DNA from: TMED69 sp036130055
GTDB lineage: Bacteria > Pseudomonadota > Gammaproteobacteria > Ga0077536
NCBI GenBank assembly: GCA_036130055.1
Contig: JAYYOR010000003.1
Coordinates: 1 to 18,301, forward strand
Length of the DNA: 18,301 nt
Direction: 5' to 3'
Shown here piece by piece: positions 1-8,055 of this stretch; positions within the stretch are counted from its first letter, which is position 1; every line of letters starts with the position of its first letter. The notes beneath the pieces are model-generated. The model had not been told where the DNA came from. It searched no databases and worked only from the letters and a program-made list of their open reading frames with translations. Position numbers and translations under genes: made by a program.

Positions 1-559
1 ATGATATAGAAATGGGCTTATTTGGAATTTCCTCATTAAAAATTTCCTTAACACGAATCTCATGCTCGGGAATGACATAAGAACACAAAAGACAAACTGC
101 CACCGCCTCAATTTCCCGGTCATTAGCAATCTGCCTGGCAACCGACCTTACGTTGTCTTCATCTAGCGCCTTATATATTCCTTCACGGGGTGTAATCCGT
201 TCGTCTACCTCGAAGCAATGCTTTCTTTTTATCAGGGGTTTTGATTTTATCCAATTGATATCGTAATGGCTCTGTCGCTTGCCACGCTGGATAAATGGCA
301 CGTCTTTAAAGCCTCGTGTTGTAACAAACGCCACGACAGCTCCATTCCTTTCTAGAATTGCGTTAGTGGCTATCGTTGTCCCAAAACGTAAGAAGTCTAC
401 GCTACCAATCTGGTTGTTCGATAGGCCCTCTAAAATCCCTTGTCCCGGATCTTTTGGAGTTGATAAAGTCTTCCAAACAATTAATTTATCTTTTGAAGGA
501 TCGTGATAAACAAAATCAGTAAAGGTCCCGCCTACATCTATACCTAAAATACATGTCAT
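1..559 (-). CDS. hyuA: Hydantoinase/oxoprolinase family protein, HyuA-type subunit (N-terminal part, runs off the left edge)
   Basis: About 186 codons of the N-terminus are present; the rest lies left of the window. The start at 559 is the first in-frame ATG and has a purine-rich AGAGGGGA ribosome site just upstream. The protein opens with an actin-like ATPase phosphate-binding motif, GIDVGGTFTD at residues 6-15, followed by the family segments GTTIATNAILERNGA and VTTRGFKDV. These mark the hydantoinase/oxoprolinase N-terminal domain of HyuA, the 5-oxoprolinase alpha part and acetone carboxylase subunits. Known members use ATP to open five-membered lactam or imide rings such as hydantoins, N-methylhydantoin or 5-oxoproline, usually with a HyuB partner encoded next door. 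It is the most downstream visible gene of the minus-strand cluster, 56 nt after the Baeyer-Villiger monooxygenase. Family assignment is firm; the substrate is unknown. Confidence 0.88.
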   Translation of the reverse strand, partial: MTCILGIDVGGTFTDFVYHDPSKDKLIVWKTLSTPKDPGQGILEGLSNNQIGSVDFLRFGTTIATNAILERNGAVVAFVTTRGFKDVPFIQRGKRQSHYDINWIKSKPLIKRKHCFEVDERITPREGIYKALDEDNVRSVARQIANDREIEAVAVCLLCSYVIPEHEIRVKEIFNEEIPNKPISIS

Positions 560-615
560 CCTACTATCCCCTCTAGTGAAATCATGTGTCTGCTGGACTT
601 TATTTATTTCATTTT

Positions 616-2226
616 CTAAGTAATCGTGAAACCTGAATACTGTGATTTTGCCACATCAAGACATTTCTCTCGATAGTTACCTACACCCCCGATATACGAT
701 AGTAGGCGTCTTGGTTTGCCGTCCACGTTTGAGCCCATATACCATGAACTAGTTTTCGTCACCAATGTTTGCTCAGCCACCTCGTCATGATGAGATACCC
801 AAGCTTCTTGCGCTGACTCACTTGCTTCTATCACTCTTTTTCCGCTTTCATTAACATATTTTATGCAGTCGCTTATCCATTCTTCCTGCTGCTGCAGGCA
901 AGTAGTCATGTTACATAGAGCGGCGGAAGGAGCTAGCGGAGCTCCTGTGGTAAACAGATTTGGGTAACCGCTGATTTGCAGCCCCATCATCGTTTTTATT
1001 TCCTTATTCCATTCATCTTTAAGAAGCTGGCCGTTTCTTCCTTTAATGTCAATTCTAGTGAGTGCGCCAGAACCCGCATCAAAGCCTGTAGCTAATATGA
1101 TAGTATCGAGTGCATAGGCCTCTCCATTTTTCAGACATATCCCATCTGTAGTAATACTTGATATCGGGTTGTCTTTGACACTTACCAACTCGACATGTGG
1201 AAGATGAAATTTTTCTAGGTATCCGTTTTCTAAAGGAACCCTATGAGTACCAAAACCATAATCCTCGGGAATAAGAATTTCGCATAATCTTGGATCTTTA
1301 AGTCTTTCTCTCATTTTTTCACGAACAAAATTTGAAATTTCATCATTCACTTCTTGTTCAAAAAACATCTCTTTATAAGAAGATAACCACAGCTCTAGAG
1401 AACCATTCTCCCAGATCCGCTCAAGGACTTCCCTTCTTTTTTCGGGTGTGCTATCAGCCCAAGAACCATCTTGCCATTCAAATTCGAATCCTGAAAAAGT
1501 TTTTGGAAGGTTCTCCTGAAACCAATGAAATTTATCTTTATATTCTTCAACGTCTCTATCTGAGTATTTAGGGTTGTTCATTGCATTAACGTACTGCGGC
1601 GTCCGAACGAAAACTTTCAATTCTTTACACTCAGGAGCAATTGTTTGGATAACCTGGATTCCCGTAGCTCCATTCCCAACTATACCAACTCGACGATTAG
1701 AAAAGTCAATAGATTCTTTTGGCCAACGTGCGGTATGGAAAATATCTCCTTTAAAATTTTCTTGTCCAGGAAATACATTTTCTAGGGGGGCTGATAACAT
1801 CCCAGTGCAAGAAACTAGATACTGGCACTCTATTTTTTGACCAGAATTTGTTGATACCTGCCAAGAAGATTGCTCTTGGTCCCACACAGCGGATTGCACA
1901 ACTGTACTGAATTGAATGTCTTTTTTTAAATCTAATTTATCAGCGACATAGTTCATCCATCTCTCGATTTCTGGTTGCCCAGGGAATTTTTCAGACCAAC
2001 TCCAACCTTTATATAACTCTTCGTCAAATAAGTACTGATAAATGTAGCAAGCAGAGTCAAACCTTGCTCCAGGATAACGATTCCAATACCAAGTACCGCC
2101 CACCCCTGAGCCCGCGTCGACGACCTTCACGTTTAAACCTTGTTTTCTTAATAAATGTAATTGATACAAACCGGCTACCCCAGCGCCAATCACTAACGCG
2201 TCTAATTTTAAATTTGTTTCCTTCAT
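616..2226 (-). CDS. Type I Baeyer-Villiger monooxygenase (FAD/NADPH-dependent, cyclohexanone monooxygenase-like)
   Basis: The 536-residue product has the usual length of the cyclohexanone monooxygenase family. It carries an FAD Rossmann motif GAGVAG (14-19), the family segment GGTWYWNRYPG (43-53), the Baeyer-Villiger fingerprint FKGDIFHTARWP (158-169, fitting FxGxxxHxxxW[P/D]) and a second dinucleotide motif GNGATG (184-189) for NADPH. The fingerprint separates it from N-hydroxylating and ordinary flavin monooxygenases. Such enzymes insert one oxygen from O2 next to a ketone, giving an ester or lactone, in the cytoplasm. The start at 2226 has an AAGGGA ribosome site a few bases upstream. It lies 73 nt after the FAD hydroxylase and 56 nt before the hydantoinase gene, on the same strand, so co-transcription is likely. 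It may act on a ring ketone formed earlier in the pathway; the substrate is not predictable. No truncation or missing motif was seen. Confidence 0.92.
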   Translation of the reverse strand: MKETNLKLDALVIGAGVAGLYQLHLLRKQGLNVKVVDAGSGVGGTWYWNRYPGARFDSACYIYQYLFDEELYKGWSWSEKFPGQPEIERWMNYVADKLDLKKDIQFSTVVQSAVWDQEQSSWQVSTNSGQKIECQYLVSCTGMLSAPLENVFPGQENFKGDIFHTARWPKESIDFSNRRVGIVGNGATGIQVIQTIAPECKELKVFVRTPQYVNAMNNPKYSDRDVEEYKDKFHWFQENLPKTFSGFEFEWQDGSWADSTPEKRREVLERIWENGSLELWLSSYKEMFFEQEVNDEISNFVREKMRERLKDPRLCEILIPEDYGFGTHRVPLENGYLEKFHLPHVELVSVKDNPISSITTDGICLKNGEAYALDTIILATGFDAGSGALTRIDIKGRNGQLLKDEWNKEIKTMMGLQISGYPNLFTTGAPLAPSAALCNMTTCLQQQEEWISDCIKYVNESGKRVIEASESAQEAWVSHHDEVAEQTLVTKTSSWYMGSNVDGKPRRLLSYIGGVGNYREKCLDVAKSQYSGFTIT

Positions 2227-2299
2227 GTTTTTCCCTTATTAAATCCAAATTCTTTAGTTTTTATTAAGCTTAAATCAAAGCTGCTCTTCAGCCAACCCC

Positions 2300-3532
2300 T
2301 TATTGCGTCAGATAGTATTTTATATAATGGCTAGGGCGATTTGACGCATTTTGAGTTATAAGTGTATTAGGATCATCGTAATAATCAGATTTAAACCCCG
2401 TCGGTTTGTCCTTTTTTCTACTTCCTATATAACTTCCCAAATCGCGTGACCACTGAAAAACTGCTTTTGCAAACTCTAATCTTGCTTGCTGCCAACCGCT
2501 TAGCGCATTTTTTCGATCAGGATGTAGCAACGCTTTTGTGAGTGTCATGGCATCCGAAGCAGCTTTTGAAACTCCCAGACCAACGTGTGGCCTAGCAGTA
2601 CAAGCAGCATCTCCTATCAAAACCACCTTGTCAAAAAATAATCTATCAACGCATAAATCTTGAATACCCTGCAAAAAAGGAGCTTGCGTTGCTGTAACAA
2701 GATCTCGAATGATGTTTGGTAATTGCAAGGCTTTTTCTCGCATATAATTTTTACTCTTTTCAGTAATTAAATTTGGAGGTATCCCAGCAGGGTAATAATT
2801 ACCTGATTTATCGGTAAGAATGCGTCTTAAAGCATGTGTGTCTTCCCATTGGTACCAAACCCAGTTGTACCATCTTTTTCCTTGTCTCAAATCATCGTTT
2901 GGTCCCGCAACTAAATATCCTAACCAATGTCCTCCGTCGGTCAGTGCGAAACTAAACTTATTGGCTAATTTAAAAAGCGTAGAACGCGGAATTTCAGATT
3001 CATTTACCAAGCCGCGCCATGCGATATAGCCTGAGTGTTCTGGCTTGATATGTGGAAGCAGGATTTGCCTTACCTTTGATAGGCTACCATCGGCCCCCAC
3101 TAAGAAGTCACCGCGAACGGTTTTCCCATTGGTGAAACGTGCGACAACTTTGCCATCAGAGGCATTTGAAATATCCTGAAGACAGTGACCTGAATGATAC
3201 TCTTCAGTACTTAATTTTAATTTTAAAAATCGATATATTAAACCCCACGACGTCATTGTCTGAGGCATGGCTACCCTGTGTGTTACGACCCCGTTTTCTG
3301 AAAAAAATAACCTTTCATCTGAAACTACTCCCATACTCGCGTTTGAAGATAAACCTGCAAACGCTAAAGCTTCATATAATTCATTATGTGTGGCTATTCC
3401 AGCACCCCTGTTTTCAAGCGATGAAGTGCTACGCTCAAAAATTTTTATTTTATAACCTCTATTTTTCAAACTCATTGCTACTAATAAGCCAGCCATTGAA
3501 CCACCAATTATTAAAATCTCTTCTTGTTCCAT
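2300..3532 (-). CDS. FAD-dependent aromatic hydroxylase, 2,6-dihydroxypyridine 3-hydroxylase-like
   Basis: A 410-residue group A flavin monooxygenase. Visible motifs are the FAD-binding GGSMAG (10-15, in place of the commoner GxGxxG), the ribose-binding Glu at 33 in IFERS, the GADG segment ending at 149 (DG motif), and IGDAACTARPHVGLGVSKA with Gly-Asp at 307-308 (GD motif). The GGSxxGL opening, a GY-x-x-WRG segment (168-174), an NWVWYQW stretch (223-229) and the RPH after the GD motif match my memory of the 2,6-dihydroxypyridine hydroxylase branch better than UbiH or salicylate hydroxylase. Known enzymes of that branch hydroxylate a hydroxylated N-heterocycle using NADH and O2. No good Shine-Dalgarno precedes the ATG at 3532. 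The gene follows ald by 53 nt and precedes the Baeyer-Villiger gene. FAD hydroxylase is certain; the dihydroxypyridine-like substrate is inference. Confidence 0.85.
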   Translation of the reverse strand: MEQEEILIIGGSMAGLLVAMSLKNRGYKIKIFERSTSSLENRGAGIATHNELYEALAFAGLSSNASMGVVSDERLFFSENGVVTHRVAMPQTMTSWGLIYRFLKLKLSTEEYHSGHCLQDISNASDGKVVARFTNGKTVRGDFLVGADGSLSKVRQILLPHIKPEHSGYIAWRGLVNESEIPRSTLFKLANKFSFALTDGGHWLGYLVAGPNDDLRQGKRWYNWVWYQWEDTHALRRILTDKSGNYYPAGIPPNLITEKSKNYMREKALQLPNIIRDLVTATQAPFLQGIQDLCVDRLFFDKVVLIGDAACTARPHVGLGVSKAASDAMTLTKALLHPDRKNALSGWQQARLEFAKAVFQWSRDLGSYIGSRKKDKPTGFKSDYYDDPNTLITQNASNRPSHYIKYYLTQ

Positions 3533-3585
3533 ATGTTGGTCTAACGAATTTTGCTTTAGATTTTAGTTTATTATAACGACGAAGG

Positions 3586-4659
3586 TTACAGCAGGTTATC
3601 TAAGCACACCTCTCCCTTATAAATGTTAACACCACTTTTCAACGGATGGTTGTTTGCGACCAGCTCTGTCGAATTTGCTGTTTCAGCCAAAATCTGCACG
3701 TAGGGCGAGATGGACTTACTTAATGCTTTAGTTGACGTGAGAGGTACGGCGCTAGGAATATTGGCCACACAATAATGGATTACATTATCGACAATATAGG
3801 TTGGTTCATCATGAGAAGTAGGTCGAGAGGTTTCTAAACATCCACCTTGATCTATTGCAATATCAGCAATAACAGCGCCATCTTTCATATTACCTATCAT
3901 ATTTCTTGAAACCAGTTTTGGAGCACTTGCTCCAGGAATCAACACTGAGCCAATAACTATATCGGCATTACAAAGATAATGATCATAAGCTTTACTCGTA
4001 GGATAGACATAGTTCAAATTAGACCCAAATTTATCAGCCAAATAATCTAGTCTTGCCAGTGACCTATCGAAAATCGTCACTTCAGCCCCTAAACCCACAC
4101 CTACCGAAGCGGCATTTTCTCCAGCCGTCCCGCCGCCAATAATTAGAATTTTTCCTCTCTCTACTCCCCCAACTCCTGACATCAATACTCCTCTTCCACC
4201 CTCATGCTTTTGGAGATAATGAACTGCATTTTGTACAGCCAACCTACCCGCTATTTGACTCATGGGTTTTAAAAGTGGCAATTGGCCATCAGCGGTGCTT
4301 ACAGTCTCGAAACCAACAGCAGTAGCCCCAGATTCGCAGAGCAAGCGAGTCTGTTCTGGAAATGCTGCCAAATGTAAATAACAGAATAGTATCTGATGAG
4401 GTTGTAAAAGCTTACATTCTGCCATCGTTGGTTCTTTTACCTTGATTACAACCTTTGAGACGTTAATCAGATCCTCAGGACCTTCAAGCACTGTAGCTCC
4501 TGCTCTGATGTAGTTGTGATCGGTAATTCCAACACCCAACCCCGCACCTTTCTCCACAAAAACTTTTATACCAGCCGAGACTAACCGAGCCACCTGAGAA
4601 TCATCTAGTGCAACACGATATTCTTTAACTTTCGTTTCTTTTAAGATCCCAACTGTCAT
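3586..4659 (-). CDS. ald: Alanine dehydrogenase
   Basis: The 357-residue product aligns by eye with bacterial alanine dehydrogenases through its whole length. The N-terminal GILKETK..EYRVAL gives substrate Arg15. Catalytic Lys75 (KVKEP), His96 (YLHLAA) and Asp270 (DIAIDQGG) fall at the same numbers as in the Mycobacterium tuberculosis enzyme. The NAD site is IGGGTAGENAA (174-184), with the adenosine-ribose Asp198 after the second strand. The C-terminal CVANIPSAVPLTSTKAL is the family signature. It reversibly deaminates L-alanine to pyruvate and ammonia with NAD in the cytoplasm. The end is a little shorter than the usual 370 or so residues but no motif is lost. The start at 4659 has a strong GAGGAGAA ribosome site. 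Its place among oxygenase and CoA-transferase genes suggests that it handles amino nitrogen released by the pathway, or provides NADH; that link is inference. Confidence 0.95.
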   Translation of the reverse strand: MTVGILKETKVKEYRVALDDSQVARLVSAGIKVFVEKGAGLGVGITDHNYIRAGATVLEGPEDLINVSKVVIKVKEPTMAECKLLQPHQILFCYLHLAAFPEQTRLLCESGATAVGFETVSTADGQLPLLKPMSQIAGRLAVQNAVHYLQKHEGGRGVLMSGVGGVERGKILIIGGGTAGENAASVGVGLGAEVTIFDRSLARLDYLADKFGSNLNYVYPTSKAYDHYLCNADIVIGSVLIPGASAPKLVSRNMIGNMKDGAVIADIAIDQGGCLETSRPTSHDEPTYIVDNVIHYCVANIPSAVPLTSTKALSKSISPYVQILAETANSTELVANNHPLKSGVNIYKGEVCLDNLL

Positions 4660-4702
4660 ACCTAGTTCTCCTCAATCAATGAAGATTGGACGATATTATT
4701 CA

Positions 4703-4714
4703 AGTAACGTTACT
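4703..4714. promoter_or_regulatory. Perfect 12-bp palindrome upstream of ald (possible operator)
   Basis: AGTAACGTTACT reads identically on both strands. It lies 44-55 nt upstream of the ald start and overlaps the end of the decayed GFA reading frame. No matching copy was found at a fixed distance from other starts, and no regulator can be named. It may be chance in AT-rich DNA. Confidence 0.2.
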
Positions 4715-5022
4715 ATTCAGGTAAAAGTTCACCAGAACCTCCCATTTGTTCAGGCATATCACTGAATTTGGGAAGCCCATCAGGCATACTGATTTGCTTT
4801 TTCGAATAAAATACATGGACGCTTGGATTAAATTCAAACCCGTCGATCACAGCGGAATAAACGTCAACTAGCTTCATCTTGGGATGCTTAGTCATAAGAT
4901 TTCCCTCGCGCAGACCAATGCCTGCAAGAATCGCAATGACAATATCCCATCGGTTCTGGTGTTCCTTCAATTTTTAATCTTACTTCACCGCAAAAACATT
5001 CCGCATTGAAGGTTCTAATCAT
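4713..5022 (-). pseudogene. GFA/CENP-V family zinc protein, inactivated by an internal frame-shifting deletion
   Basis: Two halves of one family protein lie in different frames. From an ATG at 5022, with an AGGGGAAG ribosome site, the first frame reads a proper GFA N-terminus: ECFCGEV with Cys9/Cys11, then GYCHCDSCRHWSA with Cys28, Cys30 and Cys33. It then leaves the family after residue 38 and stops at 4888. The family C-terminus (GNLMTKHPKMKLVDVYSAV, then DGLPKFSDMPEQMGGSGE) continues from about 4904 in another frame down to the TAG at 4713. Intact members have about 135-140 residues with some 40 residues between these parts, including the third CxxC zinc pair. Those residues are missing here. 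An 85-codon open frame from 4970 exists, but its first 23 or so residues are an out-of-frame reading of the CHCDSC region, so it is not an intact gene. Intact relatives are small zinc proteins often annotated as glutathione-dependent formaldehyde-activating enzymes; their real functions are mostly unknown. Confidence 0.8.
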
Positions 5023-5113
5023 AATCTTCCCCTTTATTTTTTGTGGACAAAAAACTGAGAATGAACGTTAAAAAAATAAATAATAATTTAAACATTAGGA
5101 AAAGTGTAATGAA

Positions 5114-6319
5114 TCAGACCGAACTAAACAAAATATTTTTGTCATACAAACTATCGATGTCGTCTTTTGTGTATCCAAGTTCCCTGGTAATTTCTTCATT
5201 ATGTTGGCCGAGTGTTGGAGCATACCGTTGTTTTGTTGGAGCGGAGCCGTCAAAAATAGCCGCAGATCTGGGTTGTCTTATCCGTCCAAAATTAGGATGA
5301 TTTAATTCTGTATAAATTTTACTTTGAAGGACCTGATCGTAAATTAACATCTCATTTCTAGACAAAATTGGTGCGCAAGGCACTTCTTTCTCTTTGAAAC
5401 GGGCTAACCAGTAACAACTTTCTCTCATTTTCAGAATTTCTGATGTCATCCGTAATCTGATTTTAGCGTTTTTCAGTCTTAAAGTTGTGGTCTTAAATCT
5501 GGGGTCCGATACCCACTCCGGTTTTTGTAAAACCTCACACAAACTAGCCCATTCTCGATCCGACATTGCACCAACGGTAATAAAACCATCTAATGTATTA
5601 AACACCAAATCTTGGGCAATTTGGCCTTCAGGACTTTCGGAAACTTCATGCTTTATCAAGGTATAGTTCATCATTCCCTCCGGCCACAAAAAAGCGACCA
5701 TCGCATCAAGCATTGACAATTTAATGTGACAGCCTTTCGCAACCCGAGAACCGTAAAGTAACCCTGCGGTGATAGCCTGAGCCGCTTTCAAAGCAGTCAC
5801 TTTGTCAGGAATTACTGTCCTGACCATTTTTGGCTTAGACGTATCGCCAGCTTGGATGTCAGTTAAGCCAGAAATTGCTTGTATCACGGGATCGTATACT
5901 CTGCTGTTTTTAAGCGGGCCGGTGTCACCAAAACCGCTTATGGAGACATAAACGATTTGATTATTTAATTTACGGATAGTTTCTTCACCTAAACCAAGAC
6001 GCTCTATCACCCCTGGCCTGAAATTCTGCACGAAAACGTCGCAATTTTTTGCCAACTCCTCAATAATTTGACGGCCTTGAGAAGTTTTCAAATCGACGGA
6101 TAAAGACTGTTTTCCTCTATTTATGTTTATAAACGCCGTAGACAAACTTCCTTTTCTAATTCCCATTTGACGAGTAAGATCGCCATCAGAGGACTCAACT
6201 TTAATCACGCGTGCTCCTTGGTCCGCTAACAACATAGTCGATGCTGGACCGGATAATACGGTGCTCAAGTCAAGTATTGTAATACCCTCTAAGGGAACAA
6301 CTTTCTCTTCAAACGACAT
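5114..6319 (-). CDS. CaiB/BaiF family (class III) acyl-CoA transferase
   Basis: A 401-residue family III CoA-transferase of normal length. Typical segments are PLEGITILDLSTVLSGP near the start (9-25), GARVIKVE (35-42), NINRGKQSLSVDLK (65-78), NFRPGVIERLGLG (99-111) and VYVSISGFGDTGP (123-135). The predicted catalytic aspartate, which forms the acyl-anhydride with substrate, is Asp172 in IPDKVTALKAAQAI. Members move CoA between an acyl-CoA donor and a carboxylic acid such as carnitine, formate/oxalate, succinate or a mesaconate-type acid. The start at 6319 has an AGAGG ribosome site 9 nt upstream. It is the first gene of the minus-strand cluster, divergent from the DUF1329 gene, so its promoter should lie in 6320-6594. 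In this setting it may activate an acid product of ring cleavage, which is inference. Confidence 0.92.
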   Translation of the reverse strand: MSFEEKVVPLEGITILDLSTVLSGPASTMLLADQGARVIKVESSDGDLTRQMGIRKGSLSTAFININRGKQSLSVDLKTSQGRQIIEELAKNCDVFVQNFRPGVIERLGLGEETIRKLNNQIVYVSISGFGDTGPLKNSRVYDPVIQAISGLTDIQAGDTSKPKMVRTVIPDKVTALKAAQAITAGLLYGSRVAKGCHIKLSMLDAMVAFLWPEGMMNYTLIKHEVSESPEGQIAQDLVFNTLDGFITVGAMSDREWASLCEVLQKPEWVSDPRFKTTTLRLKNAKIRLRMTSEILKMRESCYWLARFKEKEVPCAPILSRNEMLIYDQVLQSKIYTELNHPNFGRIRQPRSAAIFDGSAPTKQRYAPTLGQHNEEITRELGYTKDDIDSLYDKNILFSSV

Positions 6320-6391
6320 TCGGCAATACCTCTAAAATTTCTTAGAACATAATGACAGTAACCTACAAAGATATCTAAGACTTTAATAATT

Positions 6392-6415
6392 AACGTATTG
6401 TCAATAGGTTACGTT
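6392..6415. promoter_or_regulatory. Inverted repeat in the divergent gap 6320-6594
   Basis: AACGTA and TACGTT are inverted copies separated by 12 nt. They lie about 73 nt upstream of the CoA-transferase start and 180 nt upstream of the DUF1329 start. The 275-nt gap must hold promoters for both directions, but I could not pick convincing -35/-10 pairs. A regulator site here is a guess. Confidence 0.2.
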
Positions 6416-6594
6416 GCTAAAGTAAAGCAGAAAATAAGGCCAAAAAACAAGAAATAGCTGTATCAAAAGATTTTTTAAACCAAATTCACAAAAATTTCAC
6501 TCAATTCGATTTATCATTCAAATTCATCAATGGGTTTTCTAATTTTTAGGAGACCTGTTTAATTATAACAAAGTAGGAACTAGGGGATATCTAA

Positions 6595-7989
6595 ATGAAG
6601 AAATCTTTTACCAATTTGTGGCTTGCAGCTACATTGGCTTGTTTCTCGTTAAACGTTTTTGCGTTTAGCGCGGACGATCATCAAGCTTGGCTTGATGCAA
6701 ATCAACAAGCGCAACCACAATTCGTTGACGGTGATGTTATCACTTTCGACAAAGCGGACTTAGTAAAACCATTTATTCCTGCCGAACAACAAGAAGAAGT
6801 TTTGTTTGAAGGCATGGAAATGGTAATTAAAGACGCTGGCGATATGTCACCCGCTCCATCATATGTTGAAGCCACAGCTAAATATGCAGGAACCGCTTCA
6901 ATTGACTCTGACGGCGCGTTGATGAACTACGCAACAGGTCGTCCTTTTGATCCAGAAACATTTGAAATCGGCAGTGAAGAAGACGGATGGAAATGGGTTT
7001 GGAATTGGACTCATAGATGGCAATACACCGGCCTTAAAATAGCCGACGTGCACTGGGTTTGGGTAAGAAAAGGTGGCTCGCACGATGACCACGCCGTTAT
7101 GTCAGAAGGCGGTGGTAAGTACGCTGATTTTTACAGAGGCCAAGGAACTTTTGAACGGGTTCTTGCTGGTCCTTACCAAAGGGTGATAATGGCTCACAGA
7201 GCGGACATTCCTGAATCAGAAGGATTTGCCATGAACAACGGGCAAGGGTTTGCGAAGAACACACATTTCAGAGAGTACACTGGATTTACATCGCCATTCG
7301 ACATTGCCGGAACAGCGTTTCTCATCCTAAGATATGATGACGCCAGAAAAGCGGACGATTCTTGGGCTTATATTCCAAGCTTGAGACGAGTTAGACGTAT
7401 TTCTGTTGAAGTAAAATCCGACTCGCTGTTAGGAACCGACCACACTTTAGAAGACTTTTATGGCTTCAATGGTCGACCACTTGAGCATAAATGGGAGTAT
7501 AGAGGCACAGCAAAAATTCTTGCGGTAGCCAGATCTCGTTATCCAGAAACAATATACTATGGTCCAAACGGCTGGGCACCTTATGATGACCACGCCTTAA
7601 GACTAATGGACGTAGTTAAAATGTATCCTGGTGTTGGAACAGGTCGAAATCATCCATATAGTAATAAGTTCATTTACACCGATCGTCAATCAGGTGAGGC
7701 TTACTATGCCAACGCCTTTGACCAAGCAGGTGAACTTTGGAAAGTTTGGCAGATTCAAAAAAGCTGGACAGAAGATGAACAGTACAGAGACAAAGCCAAC
7801 CGTAAAGCTTTCGGTGGGGATGAAACTCCAATGGGAACAAGAGTGCAAAACTTCCAAAGCATAAATGTTGTTGACAAACAAAATGGAAGAGGAACTTTGG
7901 TTCCATGTCGGGGTAACAGCTATCCAGACGTAACTATCAAGCAAGTTCGTCGTACACACGACGTGAACTACCTAACAGAAGGTCGTTAA
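6595..7989 (+). CDS. Exported DUF1329-family protein
   Basis: A 464-residue protein with a clear Sec signal peptide: positive MKK start, hydrophobic core, and likely cleavage after Ala23 in NVFA|FS. The mature part is rich in Trp, Tyr and Asp. It has the DUF1329 core in its second half, with SPFDIAGTAFLILRYDD, SWAYIPSLRRVRRI, a DFYGFNG segment and LEHKWEYRGTAKILA. Family members are outer-membrane-associated or periplasmic proteins, with a fold thought to resemble LolB/lipoprotein-sorting proteins, and often sit beside DUF1302 proteins or RND exporters in hydrocarbon- or steroid-using bacteria. No such partner is in this window. No lipobox was seen, so the mature protein should be soluble or associated. 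The start has an AGGGG site 8 nt upstream. The gene is followed by a strong terminator and is likely transcribed alone. The exact role is unknown. Confidence 0.88.
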   Translation: MKKSFTNLWLAATLACFSLNVFAFSADDHQAWLDANQQAQPQFVDGDVITFDKADLVKPFIPAEQQEEVLFEGMEMVIKDAGDMSPAPSYVEATAKYAGTASIDSDGALMNYATGRPFDPETFEIGSEEDGWKWVWNWTHRWQYTGLKIADVHWVWVRKGGSHDDHAVMSEGGGKYADFYRGQGTFERVLAGPYQRVIMAHRADIPESEGFAMNNGQGFAKNTHFREYTGFTSPFDIAGTAFLILRYDDARKADDSWAYIPSLRRVRRISVEVKSDSLLGTDHTLEDFYGFNGRPLEHKWEYRGTAKILAVARSRYPETIYYGPNGWAPYDDHALRLMDVVKMYPGVGTGRNHPYSNKFIYTDRQSGEAYYANAFDQAGELWKVWQIQKSWTEDEQYRDKANRKAFGGDETPMGTRVQNFQSINVVDKQNGRGTLVPCRGNSYPDVTIKQVRRTHDVNYLTEGR

Positions 7990-8009
7990 AGCTTGTTTGT
8001 ATTCTTAGA

Positions 8010-8035
8010 GGGCTCCTTACGGGGCCCTTTTTTTT
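8010..8035 (+). terminator. Rho-independent terminator of the DUF1329 gene
   Basis: A 7-bp GC-rich stem (GGGCTCC / GGGGCCC, one G-U pair) with a TTAC loop is followed by eight T residues. It starts 20 nt after the stop codon at 7989, and flanking A-T pairs extend the stem. Confidence 0.9.
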
Positions 8036-8055
8036 GGTGTTAAAAGAGAAATAAG

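Noticed and set aside
2264..2273. Palindrome TTAAGCTTAA between the two monooxygenase genes
   Set aside because: Ten AT-rich bases with mismatched flanks are expected by chance; no link to a promoter could be seen.
3139..3576. Plus-strand open frame of 145 codons opposite the FAD hydroxylase
   Set aside because: It is a shadow of a well-supported gene on the other strand, without ribosome site or recognisable domain.
4713..4970. An intact 85-residue small gene
   Set aside because: Its first 23 or so residues are an out-of-frame reading of the GFA cysteine region; only the C-terminal part is family-like, so it was treated as part of a pseudogene.
4888..5022. Programmed frameshift restoring the GFA protein
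   Set aside because: A frameshift could join the frames, but about 40 family residues including a zinc pair would still be missing.
5043..5300. Plus-strand open frame of 85 codons near the end of the CoA-transferase
   Set aside because: Most of it lies opposite the conserved C-terminus of the CoA-transferase and its translation shows no family features.
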